DNA from: Pandoraea terrigena | Lineage (GTDB): Bacteria > Pseudomonadota > Gammaproteobacteria > Burkholderiales > Burkholderiaceae | NCBI RefSeq assembly: GCF_902459705.1 | Contig: NZ_CABPRU010000009.1 | Span: forward strand, 62,001-126,000 | Length of the DNA: 64,000 nucleotides | Reading direction: 5' to 3' | Shown here: piece after piece, positions 35,182 through 43,740 of the stretch | Position numbering within the stretch: position 1 is the first letter of the stretch | Layout of the letters: the number at the start of each line of letters is the position of its first letter | The notes under the pieces: generated by a model | Told to the model about the DNA's origin: nothing | Database searches by the model: none | Seen by the model: the letters and a program-made list of their open reading frames with translations, nothing else | Position numbers and translations under genes: made by a program

Positions 35182-37784
35182 GCGGCGCGCTCACGCCGCA
35201 AGACGCCGACGAGCCGACACGCATGCCCGCAACGCCAGCAGCGTCCGTTTCCAGTGGATCCCGTGGAATCGACAACACACCCGAGGCCGATCCGATCCGG
35301 CCGCCTGACACCGGGCTATCGAGCGCCGAAGTGCTGGCCCAGCGCGCGCGGTTCGGCTGGAATGTCGTGGACTACGCTGCGCGCCGCACCTGGCGACTCA
35401 CGTTGCGGGAAGTCCTGCGCGAGCCGATGTTCCTGCTTTTGCTCGCGGCAAGCGCCGTCTATCTCGTACTCGGAGACGCCGCCGAAGCGCTGACGCTGCT
35501 GGCATTCGTCACGGCGATTGTCTTTCTCACCGTCTATCAGAGCCATCGCTCCGCCCAGGTGCTCGACTCGCTTCGCGAACTGTCCGCACCCCGCGCCAAG
35601 GTGCTTCGCGACGGCAGTCGGCTACTGGTGTCCGCCTCGGAACTGGTCCCCGGCGACGTCGTTTTCGTCGACGAAGGCAACCGCGTCCCCGCAGACGGCG
35701 TTGCGGTCGAACTTCACGAACTCAGCGTCGACGAGTCGTTGCTCACGGGAGAATCCGTGGCGGTCAGCAAGTCCGTCGCCCATCTCGACACCAGCTCCTT
35801 TTCACCAGACGACGCCAGCGGACGCATCGAAGCCAGCGACGCGCATGGCGGCAGCCAGCTATTCTTCGGATCGATGGTGGTCCAGGGGCAAGCCCGCATG
35901 ATCGTGACCGCCACCGGGCCAAACACGACGCTCGGTCGCATCGGCAAGTCGCTGAGCGGGATCTCGGAAGCGTTGTCTCCCCTGCAAATCGAAACGAGAA
36001 CCTTCGTCAATCGCTTCGCTGCGATAGCAGTTGCCATGGTCGTTCTGCTCACCGCCGCCTATCGCTGGCGCGTCGGCGAGTGGCTTCCCGGCATACTCGC
36101 CGGAATCACGCTGGCAATGGGCATCCTGCCCGAAGAGATCCCCGTCATCCTCACCGTGTTCTTCGCATTGGGCGCGCGCCGCATCGCCAAAGACGGGGTG
36201 CTCACGCGCCGGATGAGCGCGATCGAAACGCTCGGCCAGACGTCAGTGCTGTGCGTCGACAAGACAGGCACGCTGACACAGAATCGCATGTCGGTGAGCG
36301 CCCTCATCGCCCATGGCCAACGGCTTGACGTCAATCCGTCGACACCGCTGATCGATAGCGCCTTTCACGAGTTGATCGAATACCTGGTGCTCGCCAGCGA
36401 AATCGAACCCGTCGATCCGATGGAGCGGGCGTTCCACGAGACCGGACGCCGCGGACTCGCCGGCACCGGACGCCTCCATACGGACTGGTCGCTGGTACAC
36501 GAGTACGCCTTGACGCCGGAGGTACCCGCGATGTCGCACGCATGGCAAACCCCGGATTCCGAGCATCACTCGGTCGCCTGCAAGGGTGCGCCGGAAGCTG
36601 TCTGTGCCCTATGCCATCTCGATGGGAAGGAAACCCAGACGGTTCTCGATCAGGCGGCGAACATGGCGTCGGCCGGGTTGCGGGTGCTGGGGGTGGCGAA
36701 AGCCTCGCACTCGCACCCCGAATGGCCGAAGGATCAGCACAGCTTCGCGTTCGAGTTCCTGGGGTTGGTCGGCCTGTCCGATCCGGTCCGACCGGACGTC
36801 GCCCAGGCCATCGCGCAATGCCACGCCGCAGGCATTCGCGTGGTGATGGTGACCGGAGACTACCCGACGACGGCGCAGGCCATTGCCACCGAGGTCGGCA
36901 TCGACAGTCGACGGATCGTCACCGGCCAGGCCCTGGCGGCCATGGACGAGACGCAAGTGCGCAACGCCGTCAAGGACGTCGAGACCTTCGCCCGTATCCG
37001 GCCGGAGCAAAAGCTTCGTCTGGTGAACGCGCTGCGGGCCAACGGCGAAGTGGTGGCGATGACGGGGGACGGTGTGAACGACGCGCCGGCCCTCAAGGCG
37101 GCCCACATTGGCATTGCAATGGGATTGCGCGGCGCGGAAGTGGCGCGCGAAGTCTCCGCGCTGGTCCTGCTGCGCGACGACTTCGCCCCCATCGTGTCAG
37201 CCATCCGGCTGGGGCGACGTATCTACGCCAATCTCGTTCTCGCGATCAGCTACACCATCGCGGTGCACGTTCCCATGGTTGCGGCCGCCGTGGTGCCGAT
37301 TCTTGTCGGCTTGCCGCCAATGCTCGCGCCAATCCACATCGTCTTCCTGCAACTCGTGATCGATCCGGTCTGCTCGATCGTGTTCGAGAACGAACCGGAA
37401 GACGCTCACCTGATGCATGCCCCGCCACGGCGCGCCGGTGCGCGGCTCCTGTCGTCTCGCGCCTTCCTGCAAGTGGCCTCGGTCGGTGCGATGGCCGGTG
37501 CGCTGGTCGTCGGTGTCTACGCGGGGCTGCTGCAATATGCCACCTCCACCACGAACCCGCTCCCCTTGGCCCGCACACTGGCGTTCGAACTGCTTGTCGT
37601 GGTCAATGTCGCGCTGATCTTTGTCGTTCCGATGGTGTTGCGCACCCAACGTCCCGAACAGGGGCGTCCGCGAAATCAGTACACCTGGCGAGTCCTGGGC
37701 ATGACGGGCGTGGCGCTTCTGCTACTCATGACCGTACCGTCTCTGGCACGGCTGTTCGGACTCGTGGCACTGCTCCGCCCGTGA
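35157..37784 (+). CDS. P-type cation-transporting ATPase (P2-like)
   Basis: 875 residues. Actuator TGES motif in LLTGESVAVSK, TM4 motif PEEIPVIL, phosphorylation site DKTGTLTQNRM, nucleotide-domain KGAPEAV, and hinge TGDGVNDAPALKAAHIGIAMG. The C-terminal membrane helices include VFLQLVIDPVCSIVFENEPED. PEEIP in place of the PEGLP typical of Ca2+ pumps leaves the ion (Ca2+, Mn2+ or Mg2+) undecided. The GTG start at 35157 overlaps the preceding gene; an ATG at 35223 is a shorter alternative. Neither start has a clear ribosome-binding site. Confidence 0.88.
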   Translation: MSKTASPLSGALTPQDADEPTRMPATPAASVSSGSRGIDNTPEADPIRPPDTGLSSAEVLAQRARFGWNVVDYAARRTWRLTLREVLREPMFLLLLAASAVYLVLGDAAEALTLLAFVTAIVFLTVYQSHRSAQVLDSLRELSAPRAKVLRDGSRLLVSASELVPGDVVFVDEGNRVPADGVAVELHELSVDESLLTGESVAVSKSVAHLDTSSFSPDDASGRIEASDAHGGSQLFFGSMVVQGQARMIVTATGPNTTLGRIGKSLSGISEALSPLQIETRTFVNRFAAIAVAMVVLLTAAYRWRVGEWLPGILAGITLAMGILPEEIPVILTVFFALGARRIAKDGVLTRRMSAIETLGQTSVLCVDKTGTLTQNRMSVSALIAHGQRLDVNPSTPLIDSAFHELIEYLVLASEIEPVDPMERAFHETGRRGLAGTGRLHTDWSLVHEYALTPEVPAMSHAWQTPDSEHHSVACKGAPEAVCALCHLDGKETQTVLDQAANMASAGLRVLGVAKASHSHPEWPKDQHSFAFEFLGLVGLSDPVRPDVAQAIAQCHAAGIRVVMVTGDYPTTAQAIATEVGIDSRRIVTGQALAAMDETQVRNAVKDVETFARIRPEQKLRLVNALRANGEVVAMTGDGVNDAPALKAAHIGIAMGLRGAEVAREVSALVLLRDDFAPIVSAIRLGRRIYANLVLAISYTIAVHVPMVAAAVVPILVGLPPMLAPIHIVFLQLVIDPVCSIVFENEPEDAHLMHAPPRRAGARLLSSRAFLQVASVGAMAGALVVGVYAGLLQYATSTTNPLPLARTLAFELLVVVNVALIFVVPMVLRTQRPEQGRPRNQYTWRVLGMTGVALLLLMTVPSLARLFGLVALLRP

Positions 37785-37822
37785 CACCCGCCGAACCGGA
37801 TTGAAGAATGCGCCGATGCAGC

Positions 37823-37849
37823 GCATCCGGAGGCGTGCCCGATTCGTAT
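37823..37849 (+). promoter_or_regulatory. Candidate ECF promoter A (sigma/anti-sigma operon)
   Basis: GCATCC (37823-37828), a 15-nt spacer, and TCGTAT (37844-37849). The identical pair with identical spacing occurs at 39471-39497 and 41557-41583, all upstream of genes in this cluster, so it is probably the promoter read by the ECF sigma factor encoded here. Confidence 0.7.
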
Positions 37850-37926
37850 GACTCAGCACCCTCACCTTCCGTCGTCACGCCATGCCGAATACTCGCCTGC
37901 TCATGCCGGACGCGGCGCGCCATCTC

Positions 37927-37939
37927 GCACCTAAGGTGC
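37927..37939. promoter_or_regulatory. 13-bp dyad in the sigma-factor leader
   Basis: GCACCTAAGGTGC is a perfect inverted repeat (6-bp arms, 1-nt centre) followed by TATATT. It may be an operator or overlap a second, housekeeping promoter; low certainty. Confidence 0.35.
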
Positions 37940-37989
37940 TATATTGCGCGGAACGTCAATGCCATAGCCGAAGCGAAGGCCTCTTCCGC

Positions 37990-38607
37990 ATGAACGACAT
38001 GCCCAAAAGTGCCAACCGAGCACGTCCATCAACCTCTGAGCGCCCGAGCGACCCCACCGCCGACACCGCGTGGCGCGACACATTGAACCGAACGCTGTCG
38101 GCCGTGGGCCAGGAAGATCACGATGCCTTTGCCACCCTCTACCAGATGACATCGGCACGTCTGTTCGGCGTGATCCTGCGAATGATCCGCGACCGGGCGG
38201 AAGCCGAGGACCTGCTCCAGGAAGTTTTCGTCAGCGTCTGGCGACGCGCAGACGGCTTCGACCCCGAGCGCGGCAACGCCATGACCTGGCTCATCGCATT
38301 GGCCCGCAACCGAACCATCGACCGATTGCGCGAACATCGCGAGATCGCCCTCGATGAGGGCGATGCCCTCGCCATCCCGTCGGACGATCCCACGCCCGCC
38401 GCACTTGCCGAAGCATCCGAGGAACGACAGCGCCTTGAGCAATGCCTGCAACGCCTCGAGCCGCAACAGCGTGGCGTGGTGCGCGAAGCGTTCTTTACCG
38501 GTGCCTCCTACAGTGAGCTCGCCAGTCGCCTGAGCGTTCCCCTCGGCACGATGAAAAGCTGGATACGCCGGAGCCTAATGCAACTGAAGGTATGCCTCGA
38601 GCAATGA
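37990..38607 (+). CDS. ECF-type RNA polymerase sigma factor
   Basis: 205 residues from the ATG at 37990. Sigma region 2 (LFGVILRMIRDRAEAEDLLQEVFVSVW ... FDPERGNAMTWLIALARNRTIDRLR) and region 4 (LEPQQRGVVREAFFTGASYSELASRL, PLGTMKSWIRR), with no region 3: an ECF sigma of the SigK/RpoE-like group. An ATG at 37882 would add 36 unconserved residues. Its stop overlaps the anti-sigma start (ATGA). Three repeats of one promoter-like motif stand before this operon and two downstream units, which predicts its regulon. Confidence 0.92.
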   Translation: MNDMPKSANRARPSTSERPSDPTADTAWRDTLNRTLSAVGQEDHDAFATLYQMTSARLFGVILRMIRDRAEAEDLLQEVFVSVWRRADGFDPERGNAMTWLIALARNRTIDRLREHREIALDEGDALAIPSDDPTPAALAEASEERQRLEQCLQRLEPQQRGVVREAFFTGASYSELASRLSVPLGTMKSWIRRSLMQLKVCLEQ

Positions 38608-39341
38608 ATACGCCCGCCAACCAAGACGACGAGCTGCGCTGCGCCGAATATGCCCTCGGCGTGCTGAGCGCGGCCGAACGGCGCGAGCTCGAGCAAGCCG
38701 CCGATGCCGATCCGCGCATTCAAGCAAGCCTTCACCAATGGCAAGCACGCATCGCACGACTGGCCGAAGACGTGGCGCCGGTCGCGCCGCCGCCACGCGT
38801 GTGGCAACGGATTCAGCGCGACCTCGGCATCGCGCCGGAAGCCCTGCGCGCCGCGCGTGCGGCACCGGCCGCCACCTGGTGGGACAATTTGCGCCTGTGG
38901 CGATGGGTGGGACTCGGTGCAAGCGTCGCGGCGCTTGCGCTGCTTGCCGTCAACGTGGTGACGCTGCTGCCGTCGCGCAGCCCATCCACCGTGACGGCCA
39001 ATGCCTATATGGTGTCGACCATCGCGCGCCAGGACGGCGTCGCCCACTGGACCGCGACGGTCGACACGCGCCGCGCGAGCATGGTCGTGGTGCCAGTCGT
39101 CAAGCCGGTCATTGCGGCCGGCCGTACGACCGAACTGTGGTTGATCCCACATAACGCAAAGCCCATCCCGCTGGGCGTATTTGCGGCCGACCAACCCGCG
39201 TCGATGGCGCTCTCGCCGCAAATCCTCGCGCAGATGGACACCCACGCCGTGCTCGCGGTATCCGTCGAACCGCCGGGCGGCTCCCCCACCGGCCAACCGA
39301 CCGGCCCAGTGGTCGCTACCGGCGCCATCCGCCCCGCATGA
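38604..39341 (+). CDS. RskA-type anti-sigma factor
   Basis: 245 residues. The N-terminal cytoplasmic sigma-binding part (CAEYALGVLSAAERRELEQ) carries only one Cys and no HxxxCxxC zinc motif. One membrane helix (about 100-122) and a periplasmic RskA domain (RTTELWLIPHNAKPIPLGVF) follow. It holds the neighbouring sigma factor inactive and probably releases it after proteolysis triggered by an envelope signal. The lack of zinc ligands separates it from ChrR-type oxidant sensors. Confidence 0.9.
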   Translation: MNTPANQDDELRCAEYALGVLSAAERRELEQAADADPRIQASLHQWQARIARLAEDVAPVAPPPRVWQRIQRDLGIAPEALRAARAAPAATWWDNLRLWRWVGLGASVAALALLAVNVVTLLPSRSPSTVTANAYMVSTIARQDGVAHWTATVDTRRASMVVVPVVKPVIAAGRTTELWLIPHNAKPIPLGVFAADQPASMALSPQILAQMDTHAVLAVSVEPPGGSPTGQPTGPVVATGAIRPA

Positions 39342-39383
39342 GCACCTGAGCGCCCTGCCGAGCATCCGCCCTCGCTTGACCTG

Positions 39384-39414
39384 AAGGGGTTGTCCACGTG
39401 TTGGACAACCCCTT
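39384..39414 (+). terminator. Strong hairpin terminator after the anti-sigma gene
   Basis: A 13-bp perfect stem (AAGGGGTTGTCCA at 39384-39396 with its complement at 39402-39414), a 5-nt loop, and the T-rich CTTTGCTTTT immediately after. Rho-independent terminator for the sigma/anti-sigma transcript, isolating it from the next unit. Confidence 0.88.
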
Positions 39415-39470
39415 CTTTGCTTTTCGAATTGCCCCCGCGCTTGTTTCATTAAGATTTTTCTCCGGCACCC

Positions 39471-39497
39471 GCATCCGGTGACGCTTGACGCTCGTAT
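39471..39497 (+). promoter_or_regulatory. Candidate ECF promoter B (DUF1295 unit)
   Basis: GCATCC (39471-39476), 15 nt, TCGTAT (39492-39497); the ATG follows 40 bp after the -10 element. Same sequence and spacing as sites A and C, and located just after the terminator that ends the sigma operon. Confidence 0.7.
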
Positions 39498-39536
39498 ACC
39501 TCCGCGTCGAGTCCTCAATCCGCGTCGGGAGCCCGC

Positions 39537-40328
39537 ATGCTCGCTGCTGTCGTCCTATCGTTCGCTGGAATGTGCGTTGCGCTGGCGCTTGCCTGGCGCT
39601 ATCAATGTCGGTCGCACAACGCCGGCATGGTCGACCCGGTCTGGGCGGCCGCGCTCGGAAGCGTCGCGATCGTCGCGGCATGCCTCGGTACCGGCCACGC
39701 CATCAACCGAGCTTTCGTCGGTACGGCCGGCGGGCTGTGGGGCCTGCGCCTGGCGATGCATCTCTGGCGTCGCAACTACGGACATCCTGAAGACGCTCGC
39801 TACCGGCAATTTCGTGAACAGTGGGGCGAGCATGCCGGACGCAACATGTTCTGGTTCTTCCAGTTGCAGGGCGTGATCGCCCTGCTGCTCGCCGCGGCGT
39901 TCTTCGTGCCAGCGTTCAACGACCGCGCGCCGGTGCCGCTGGCGCTCGCCGTCGCCGCGCTCATCTGGCTGGCCGCCGTGGCGGGCGAGGCATCGGCCGA
40001 CCGTCAACTGCGACGATTCACCGCCGTCGCCACCCATCGGGGCCAGGTCTGCCAGGTCGGCTGGTGGCGGTACTCGCGGCATCCGAATTACTTCTTCGAG
40101 TGTGTCCACTGGTGCGCTTACCCCGTGCTCGCGGTTGGCGCGCCTTGGGCATGGGCGACGCTCGTTCCGCCGCTGCTCATGGCCTGGCTGTTGCTCAAAG
40201 TGTCGGGCATCCCGCTGCTTGAAGCCCATCTCTTGCGATCCCGCCCTGCATACAAGACGTACATGCAAACCACCAGCGTGCTCGTTCCCTGGCCCCCCAG
40301 GAAGTCCAGCGACAGGCCGCTGCCATGA
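39537..40328 (+). CDS. DUF1295 (steroid 5-alpha-reductase-like) membrane protein
   Basis: 263 residues with about six to seven membrane helices. The C-terminal segment GWWRYSRHPNYFFECVHW, with RHPNYF and a trailing Glu, is the family's NADPH-binding/methyltransferase-like signature, near GIPLLEAHLL and YKTYMQTTS. GGGAG precedes the ATG. It lies in the ECF-controlled lipid cluster, so a reductase acting on a membrane lipid double bond is plausible (inference). The next methyltransferase gene begins 31 bp downstream. Confidence 0.82.
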   Translation: MLAAVVLSFAGMCVALALAWRYQCRSHNAGMVDPVWAAALGSVAIVAACLGTGHAINRAFVGTAGGLWGLRLAMHLWRRNYGHPEDARYRQFREQWGEHAGRNMFWFFQLQGVIALLLAAAFFVPAFNDRAPVPLALAVAALIWLAAVAGEASADRQLRRFTAVATHRGQVCQVGWWRYSRHPNYFFECVHWCAYPVLAVGAPWAWATLVPPLLMAWLLLKVSGIPLLEAHLLRSRPAYKTYMQTTSVLVPWPPRKSSDRPLP

Positions 40329-40359
40329 CCCCGTTTGTTGAAGCCAGGAGCCCGACGCC

Positions 40360-41466
40360 ATGACCGTCTCCCTTACGCAACCACCCGCCACGCACACCAC
40401 GTCGCCCGATGAGTCCGGTCTGATCCGTCTCTGCGAACGGGGCCTTGTGCCGGATTTCGCGCTCCGGGCGGGCATGCGCATGCTGATGCGCCGACGCTTG
40501 CGCGAGGCGCACGCGCACGATCCCGAGCGAAGCGCTGAATCGCTCGCCGCATTCGTCCATGCCCTGCGCGCGAGTCCGATCGCCGTCGAAGCCCAGGCCG
40601 CCAACACGCAGCACTACGAGGTTCCGAGCGAATTCTTCGTCGAGCATCTCGGACCGGCCATCAAGTATTCGTGCTGCTATTACCCGAACGGCGACGAGAC
40701 GCTGGCCCAGGCCGAGCAGGCAATGCTCGCGCGCTACGCGCAGCGCGCCGACGTCGCAGACGGTCAGCGAATTCTGGATCTCGGCTGCGGCTGGGGTTCG
40801 CTCTCGCTCTGGCTTGCCGAGCGATATCCCAGCGCGCAGATCGTCGGGCTGTCGAACGCTCACGGTCAGCGTCGTTTCATCGAATTGGCGGCGGCGCGCC
40901 GCGGACTTCGGAATCTGCGGATCGTGACGGGCGACGTGGCCGACTTCGAATTCGATGACGGCGTCCCAGCGGGATTCGACCGCATTCTGTCCATCGAAAT
41001 GTTCGAGCACATGAAGAACTATGGCGCGCTGCTCGGCAAGATTGCCCGCTGGCTGAACGACGACGGAACCCTGTTCGTCCACCTCTTCGCACATCGTCAT
41101 GTCGCCTACCCCTTCCAGAACAAGGATGGCAGCGACTGGATGTCACGGCACTTCTTCACCGGCGGCACCATGCCCAGCACGGATCTGCTACTGCACTTCC
41201 AGGACGACCTGCGCATCGTGAACCGCTGGTGGATCGACGGCCGCCATTACGAGCGCACGGCCAACCACTGGCTAGCGGCGCTGGATGCGTCGCGCGCCAG
41301 GACACTGCCGATGCTGGAGGCGGCCGGGTACGGCCCGCAGGCCAGCGTTCAGTTCCAGCGCTGGCGCATGTTCTATATGGCGGTTGCCGAGCTGTTCGGC
41401 TACGCCCAGGGCCGGGAATGGGGCGTTGGCCATTATCTGTTCGAAAAGCGGGGCCAACCGGCATGA
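40360..41466 (+). CDS. Cyclopropane-fatty-acid-synthase-like methyltransferase (first copy)
   Basis: 368 residues. NTQHYEVPSEFFVEHLGPAIKYSCCYY is the CFA-synthase entry motif, with SAM motif LDLGCGWGSLSLWLA at about 139-153, IEMFEHMKNY, and HLFAHRHVAYPF. The N-terminal domain is shorter than in E. coli Cfa. It methylates unsaturated chains in phospholipids, giving either a cyclopropane or a methyl branch. A second homologue lies at 43737, so the two probably have different products or order of action. CCAGGAG upstream. Confidence 0.85.
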   Translation: MTVSLTQPPATHTTSPDESGLIRLCERGLVPDFALRAGMRMLMRRRLREAHAHDPERSAESLAAFVHALRASPIAVEAQAANTQHYEVPSEFFVEHLGPAIKYSCCYYPNGDETLAQAEQAMLARYAQRADVADGQRILDLGCGWGSLSLWLAERYPSAQIVGLSNAHGQRRFIELAAARRGLRNLRIVTGDVADFEFDDGVPAGFDRILSIEMFEHMKNYGALLGKIARWLNDDGTLFVHLFAHRHVAYPFQNKDGSDWMSRHFFTGGTMPSTDLLLHFQDDLRIVNRWWIDGRHYERTANHWLAALDASRARTLPMLEAAGYGPQASVQFQRWRMFYMAVAELFGYAQGREWGVGHYLFEKRGQPA

Positions 41467-41556
41467 GCCGGCGCCCCGCCATGACGTGGCGCGCTCCGCG
41501 GATTCGGCCGCGAAGCGCGCGTTCGTGGGCGGCGCACCGCTTTTTCAATCGCGCGT

Positions 41557-41583
41557 GCATCCATGTGCGCTTGCGTTTCGTAT
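41557..41583 (+). promoter_or_regulatory. Candidate ECF promoter C (FAD/DUF1365/CFA unit)
   Basis: GCATCC (41557-41562), 15 nt, TCGTAT (41578-41583), 28 bp before the ATG of the FAD-protein gene. Third copy of the motif; the 145-bp gap it lies in confirms a separate transcription unit. Confidence 0.7.
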
Positions 41584-41611
41584 AACCACAAAACTTCGAC
41601 GAGACAAGTCA

Positions 41612-42916
41612 ATGAACGCATCGACCGCCGCCCTGCCTCCCGGACAACGCGTCGCCGTGGTGGGCGCGGGGATTGCCGGACTGGCCAGTGCCTATCTCCT
41701 TGCCCGGAAGCATCACGTGACCGTGTTCGAGGCGAGCGATTATGCCGGTGGACATACCAACACCGTCGATGTCTCGCTCGATGGGCACTGTGCTCCCGTC
41801 GACACGGGCTTCCTGGTCTTCAATGACCGCACGTATCCCAACCTGATTGCGTTGTTCGATGAACTCGGTGTGAGCGCCATCGCGAGCGATATGTCGTTCT
41901 CGGTCTCGGTCGGCGGCGGCGCACTTGAATGGGCCGGCACCAACCTGAACACCGTATTTGCCCAACGTCGCAATCTCTACTCCCCAAGCTTTCTGCGCAT
42001 GCTGCGCGACGTGCTGCGCTTTAATGCGACGGCAGAGCAACACCTGGAACGCGCCATGCGCGAGCGCCAATCGGTGGGCGACCTGCTCTTGGCGAATGGC
42101 TATGGGCAACCATTTCAGCACCACTATCTCCTGCCGATGGCCGCCGCGATCTGGTCGAGCCGTGCGGCCGACATCCTGCACTTTCCCGCCGCGACGTTCC
42201 TGCGCTTCTGCCTGAATCACGCGCTGTTGCAGATCCGGCGTCGCCCGCAGTGGAAAACGGTCGCCGGTGGCGGACGCGCCTACGTGCGCCGGCTGCTGGC
42301 AACGCTTGACGATGTGCGACTGCGAACGCCAGTACGGCGCGTCACGCGCGGGCGCGATGGGGTGACGATCGCGTTCGGCGACGGCGAATCGCAGCGCTTC
42401 GACGCGGTCATTCTCGCCAGTCACGCCCCGGACAGCCTGCAACTGCTGGGCGACGCCGACGCTTTGGAGCGTCAAATACTCGGTGCCGTGCGGTATCAAC
42501 CGAACATCGCGGTGCTGCACACGGATCCGAAGTTGCTGCCGCGCCGGCGTCGCGTCTGGTCCGCGTGGAACTACGTCAGTCAGGCGGGCACGGCCGCTGA
42601 CGCGCACCGCCCCGTGTGCGTGAGCTATCTGATCAACCAGCTCCAGGCCCTGCCCTTCACGTCCCCCGTGATCGTCACGCTCAACCCGAGTCACGAACCG
42701 GCGCCAGACAAGGTGTTGGGACGCTACACGTATCAACACCCCCTGCTCGATCTGGCCGCCGTGGACGCCCAATCGCGCCTGCCCGATATCCAGGGCCGCC
42801 AACGGACATGGTTCGCGGGCGCTTGGATGGGCTACGGCTTTCACGAAGATGGTCTGAAATCCGCGCTGCGAGTGGCCGGCGATTTCGGTGTGATGCCGAC
42901 GTGGGCGCAACCGTGA
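41612..42916 (+). CDS. FAD-dependent amine-oxidase-like/desaturase-like protein
   Basis: 434 residues. N-terminal dinucleotide-binding motif VAVVGAGIAGLASAYLLA and FEASDYAGGHTNTVD. The family's C-terminal FAD contact lies near TWFAGAWMGYGFHEDGLKSAL. This NAD(P)/FAD family regularly accompanies DUF1365 and CFA-like genes in proteobacterial ECF regulons; some relatives act as phospholipid acyl-chain desaturases. The ATG at 41612 is selected because earlier in-frame codons run through the end of the preceding gene. The stop overlaps the next start as GTGA. Confidence 0.85.
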   Translation: MNASTAALPPGQRVAVVGAGIAGLASAYLLARKHHVTVFEASDYAGGHTNTVDVSLDGHCAPVDTGFLVFNDRTYPNLIALFDELGVSAIASDMSFSVSVGGGALEWAGTNLNTVFAQRRNLYSPSFLRMLRDVLRFNATAEQHLERAMRERQSVGDLLLANGYGQPFQHHYLLPMAAAIWSSRAADILHFPAATFLRFCLNHALLQIRRRPQWKTVAGGGRAYVRRLLATLDDVRLRTPVRRVTRGRDGVTIAFGDGESQRFDAVILASHAPDSLQLLGDADALERQILGAVRYQPNIAVLHTDPKLLPRRRRVWSAWNYVSQAGTAADAHRPVCVSYLINQLQALPFTSPVIVTLNPSHEPAPDKVLGRYTYQHPLLDLAAVDAQSRLPDIQGRQRTWFAGAWMGYGFHEDGLKSALRVAGDFGVMPTWAQP

Positions 42917-43740
42917 GCACGAAGGACGCGATGGCGAGCCCATCAACACCGCCCGCCTGGCTGCTGCGCGGCCACGTGACCCATGAGCGGCTGCATCCGG
43001 TCCGTCACACGTTCACGTATTCGATGTTTCAGATCGCCTGCGATGTCGGGCGTCTCGACGCCATACACAGCCGATGGTTTGCGCTGGACCGGCGCCGCCC
43101 CCTCGCCCTGAGATCGCGCGACTACGGTCCTCGCGACGGCAGTGAGCTGGCGCCCTGGATGCGCGCGCGTCTGGCGGAAGCGGGGATTCCGGCCGACGGC
43201 GCCCTCTGGCTGCAGACGATTCCGCGCATGGCCGGCTATGCGTTCAACCCCGTGAGCTTCTGGTATTGCCACGACCACCAGGGAAACTTGCGCGCGTTGT
43301 ACGCGGATGTACGCAACACATTCGGTCAACACCACGGGTATCTGCTCAGTGCCGACGGACACGCCCCCATTCGTGGCGATACCCGGCTCGTCTGCCGCAA
43401 AGCCTTTCACGTCTCCCCGTTTTGCGACGTGCAGGGGCAATACGAGTTTCGCGTCCGCCGCAAGGGTGCGATCTGGGCGGTCGCCATCGATTACCGCGTC
43501 GACGGCGATCTGCTGCTGCGCACGGCGATCGCCATGCGCGCCGAACCGTTCACGGGACGGCGCGTGCTGCTCGCTGTGCTTTCGCAACCCCTCAACGCCC
43601 TGAACGTCGTCATCAGGATTCACTGGCAAGCGCTGAGACTCTGGCTCAAGCGCGTGCCGTTCCACGGCAAATCGCCGCCCACGCTACGTGTAACGGCGCC
43701 GGAGCGCGCCGGTTCCGCTGACCAGGAGATCCGTCCATGA
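42913..43740 (+). CDS. DUF1365 family protein
   Basis: 275 residues from the GTG at 42913, which overlaps the FAD-gene stop (GTGA); an ATG at 42931 gives 269. Family motifs: LLRGHVTHERLHPVRHTFTYS at the start, RDYGPRDGS, PRMAGYAFNPVSFWYCHD, EVRNTFGQHH-like (DVRNTFGQHHGY), KAFHVSPFC. Function unknown; always found beside the FAD and CFA-like genes. Its stop overlaps the next gene by 4 bp, showing a tightly coupled unit. Confidence 0.85.
   Translation: MSTKDAMASPSTPPAWLLRGHVTHERLHPVRHTFTYSMFQIACDVGRLDAIHSRWFALDRRRPLALRSRDYGPRDGSELAPWMRARLAEAGIPADGALWLQTIPRMAGYAFNPVSFWYCHDHQGNLRALYADVRNTFGQHHGYLLSADGHAPIRGDTRLVCRKAFHVSPFCDVQGQYEFRVRRKGAIWAVAIDYRVDGDLLLRTAIAMRAEPFTGRRVLLAVLSQPLNALNVVIRIHWQALRLWLKRVPFHGKSPPTLRVTAPERAGSADQEIRP

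Noticed and set aside
37882-37989. Upstream in-frame start for the ECF sigma factor
   Set aside because: It would fit the distance from promoter A, but the extra 36 residues (Arg/Cys/Ser mix) do not look like a sigma-factor N-terminus and there is no ribosome-binding site. Kept as an alternative only.
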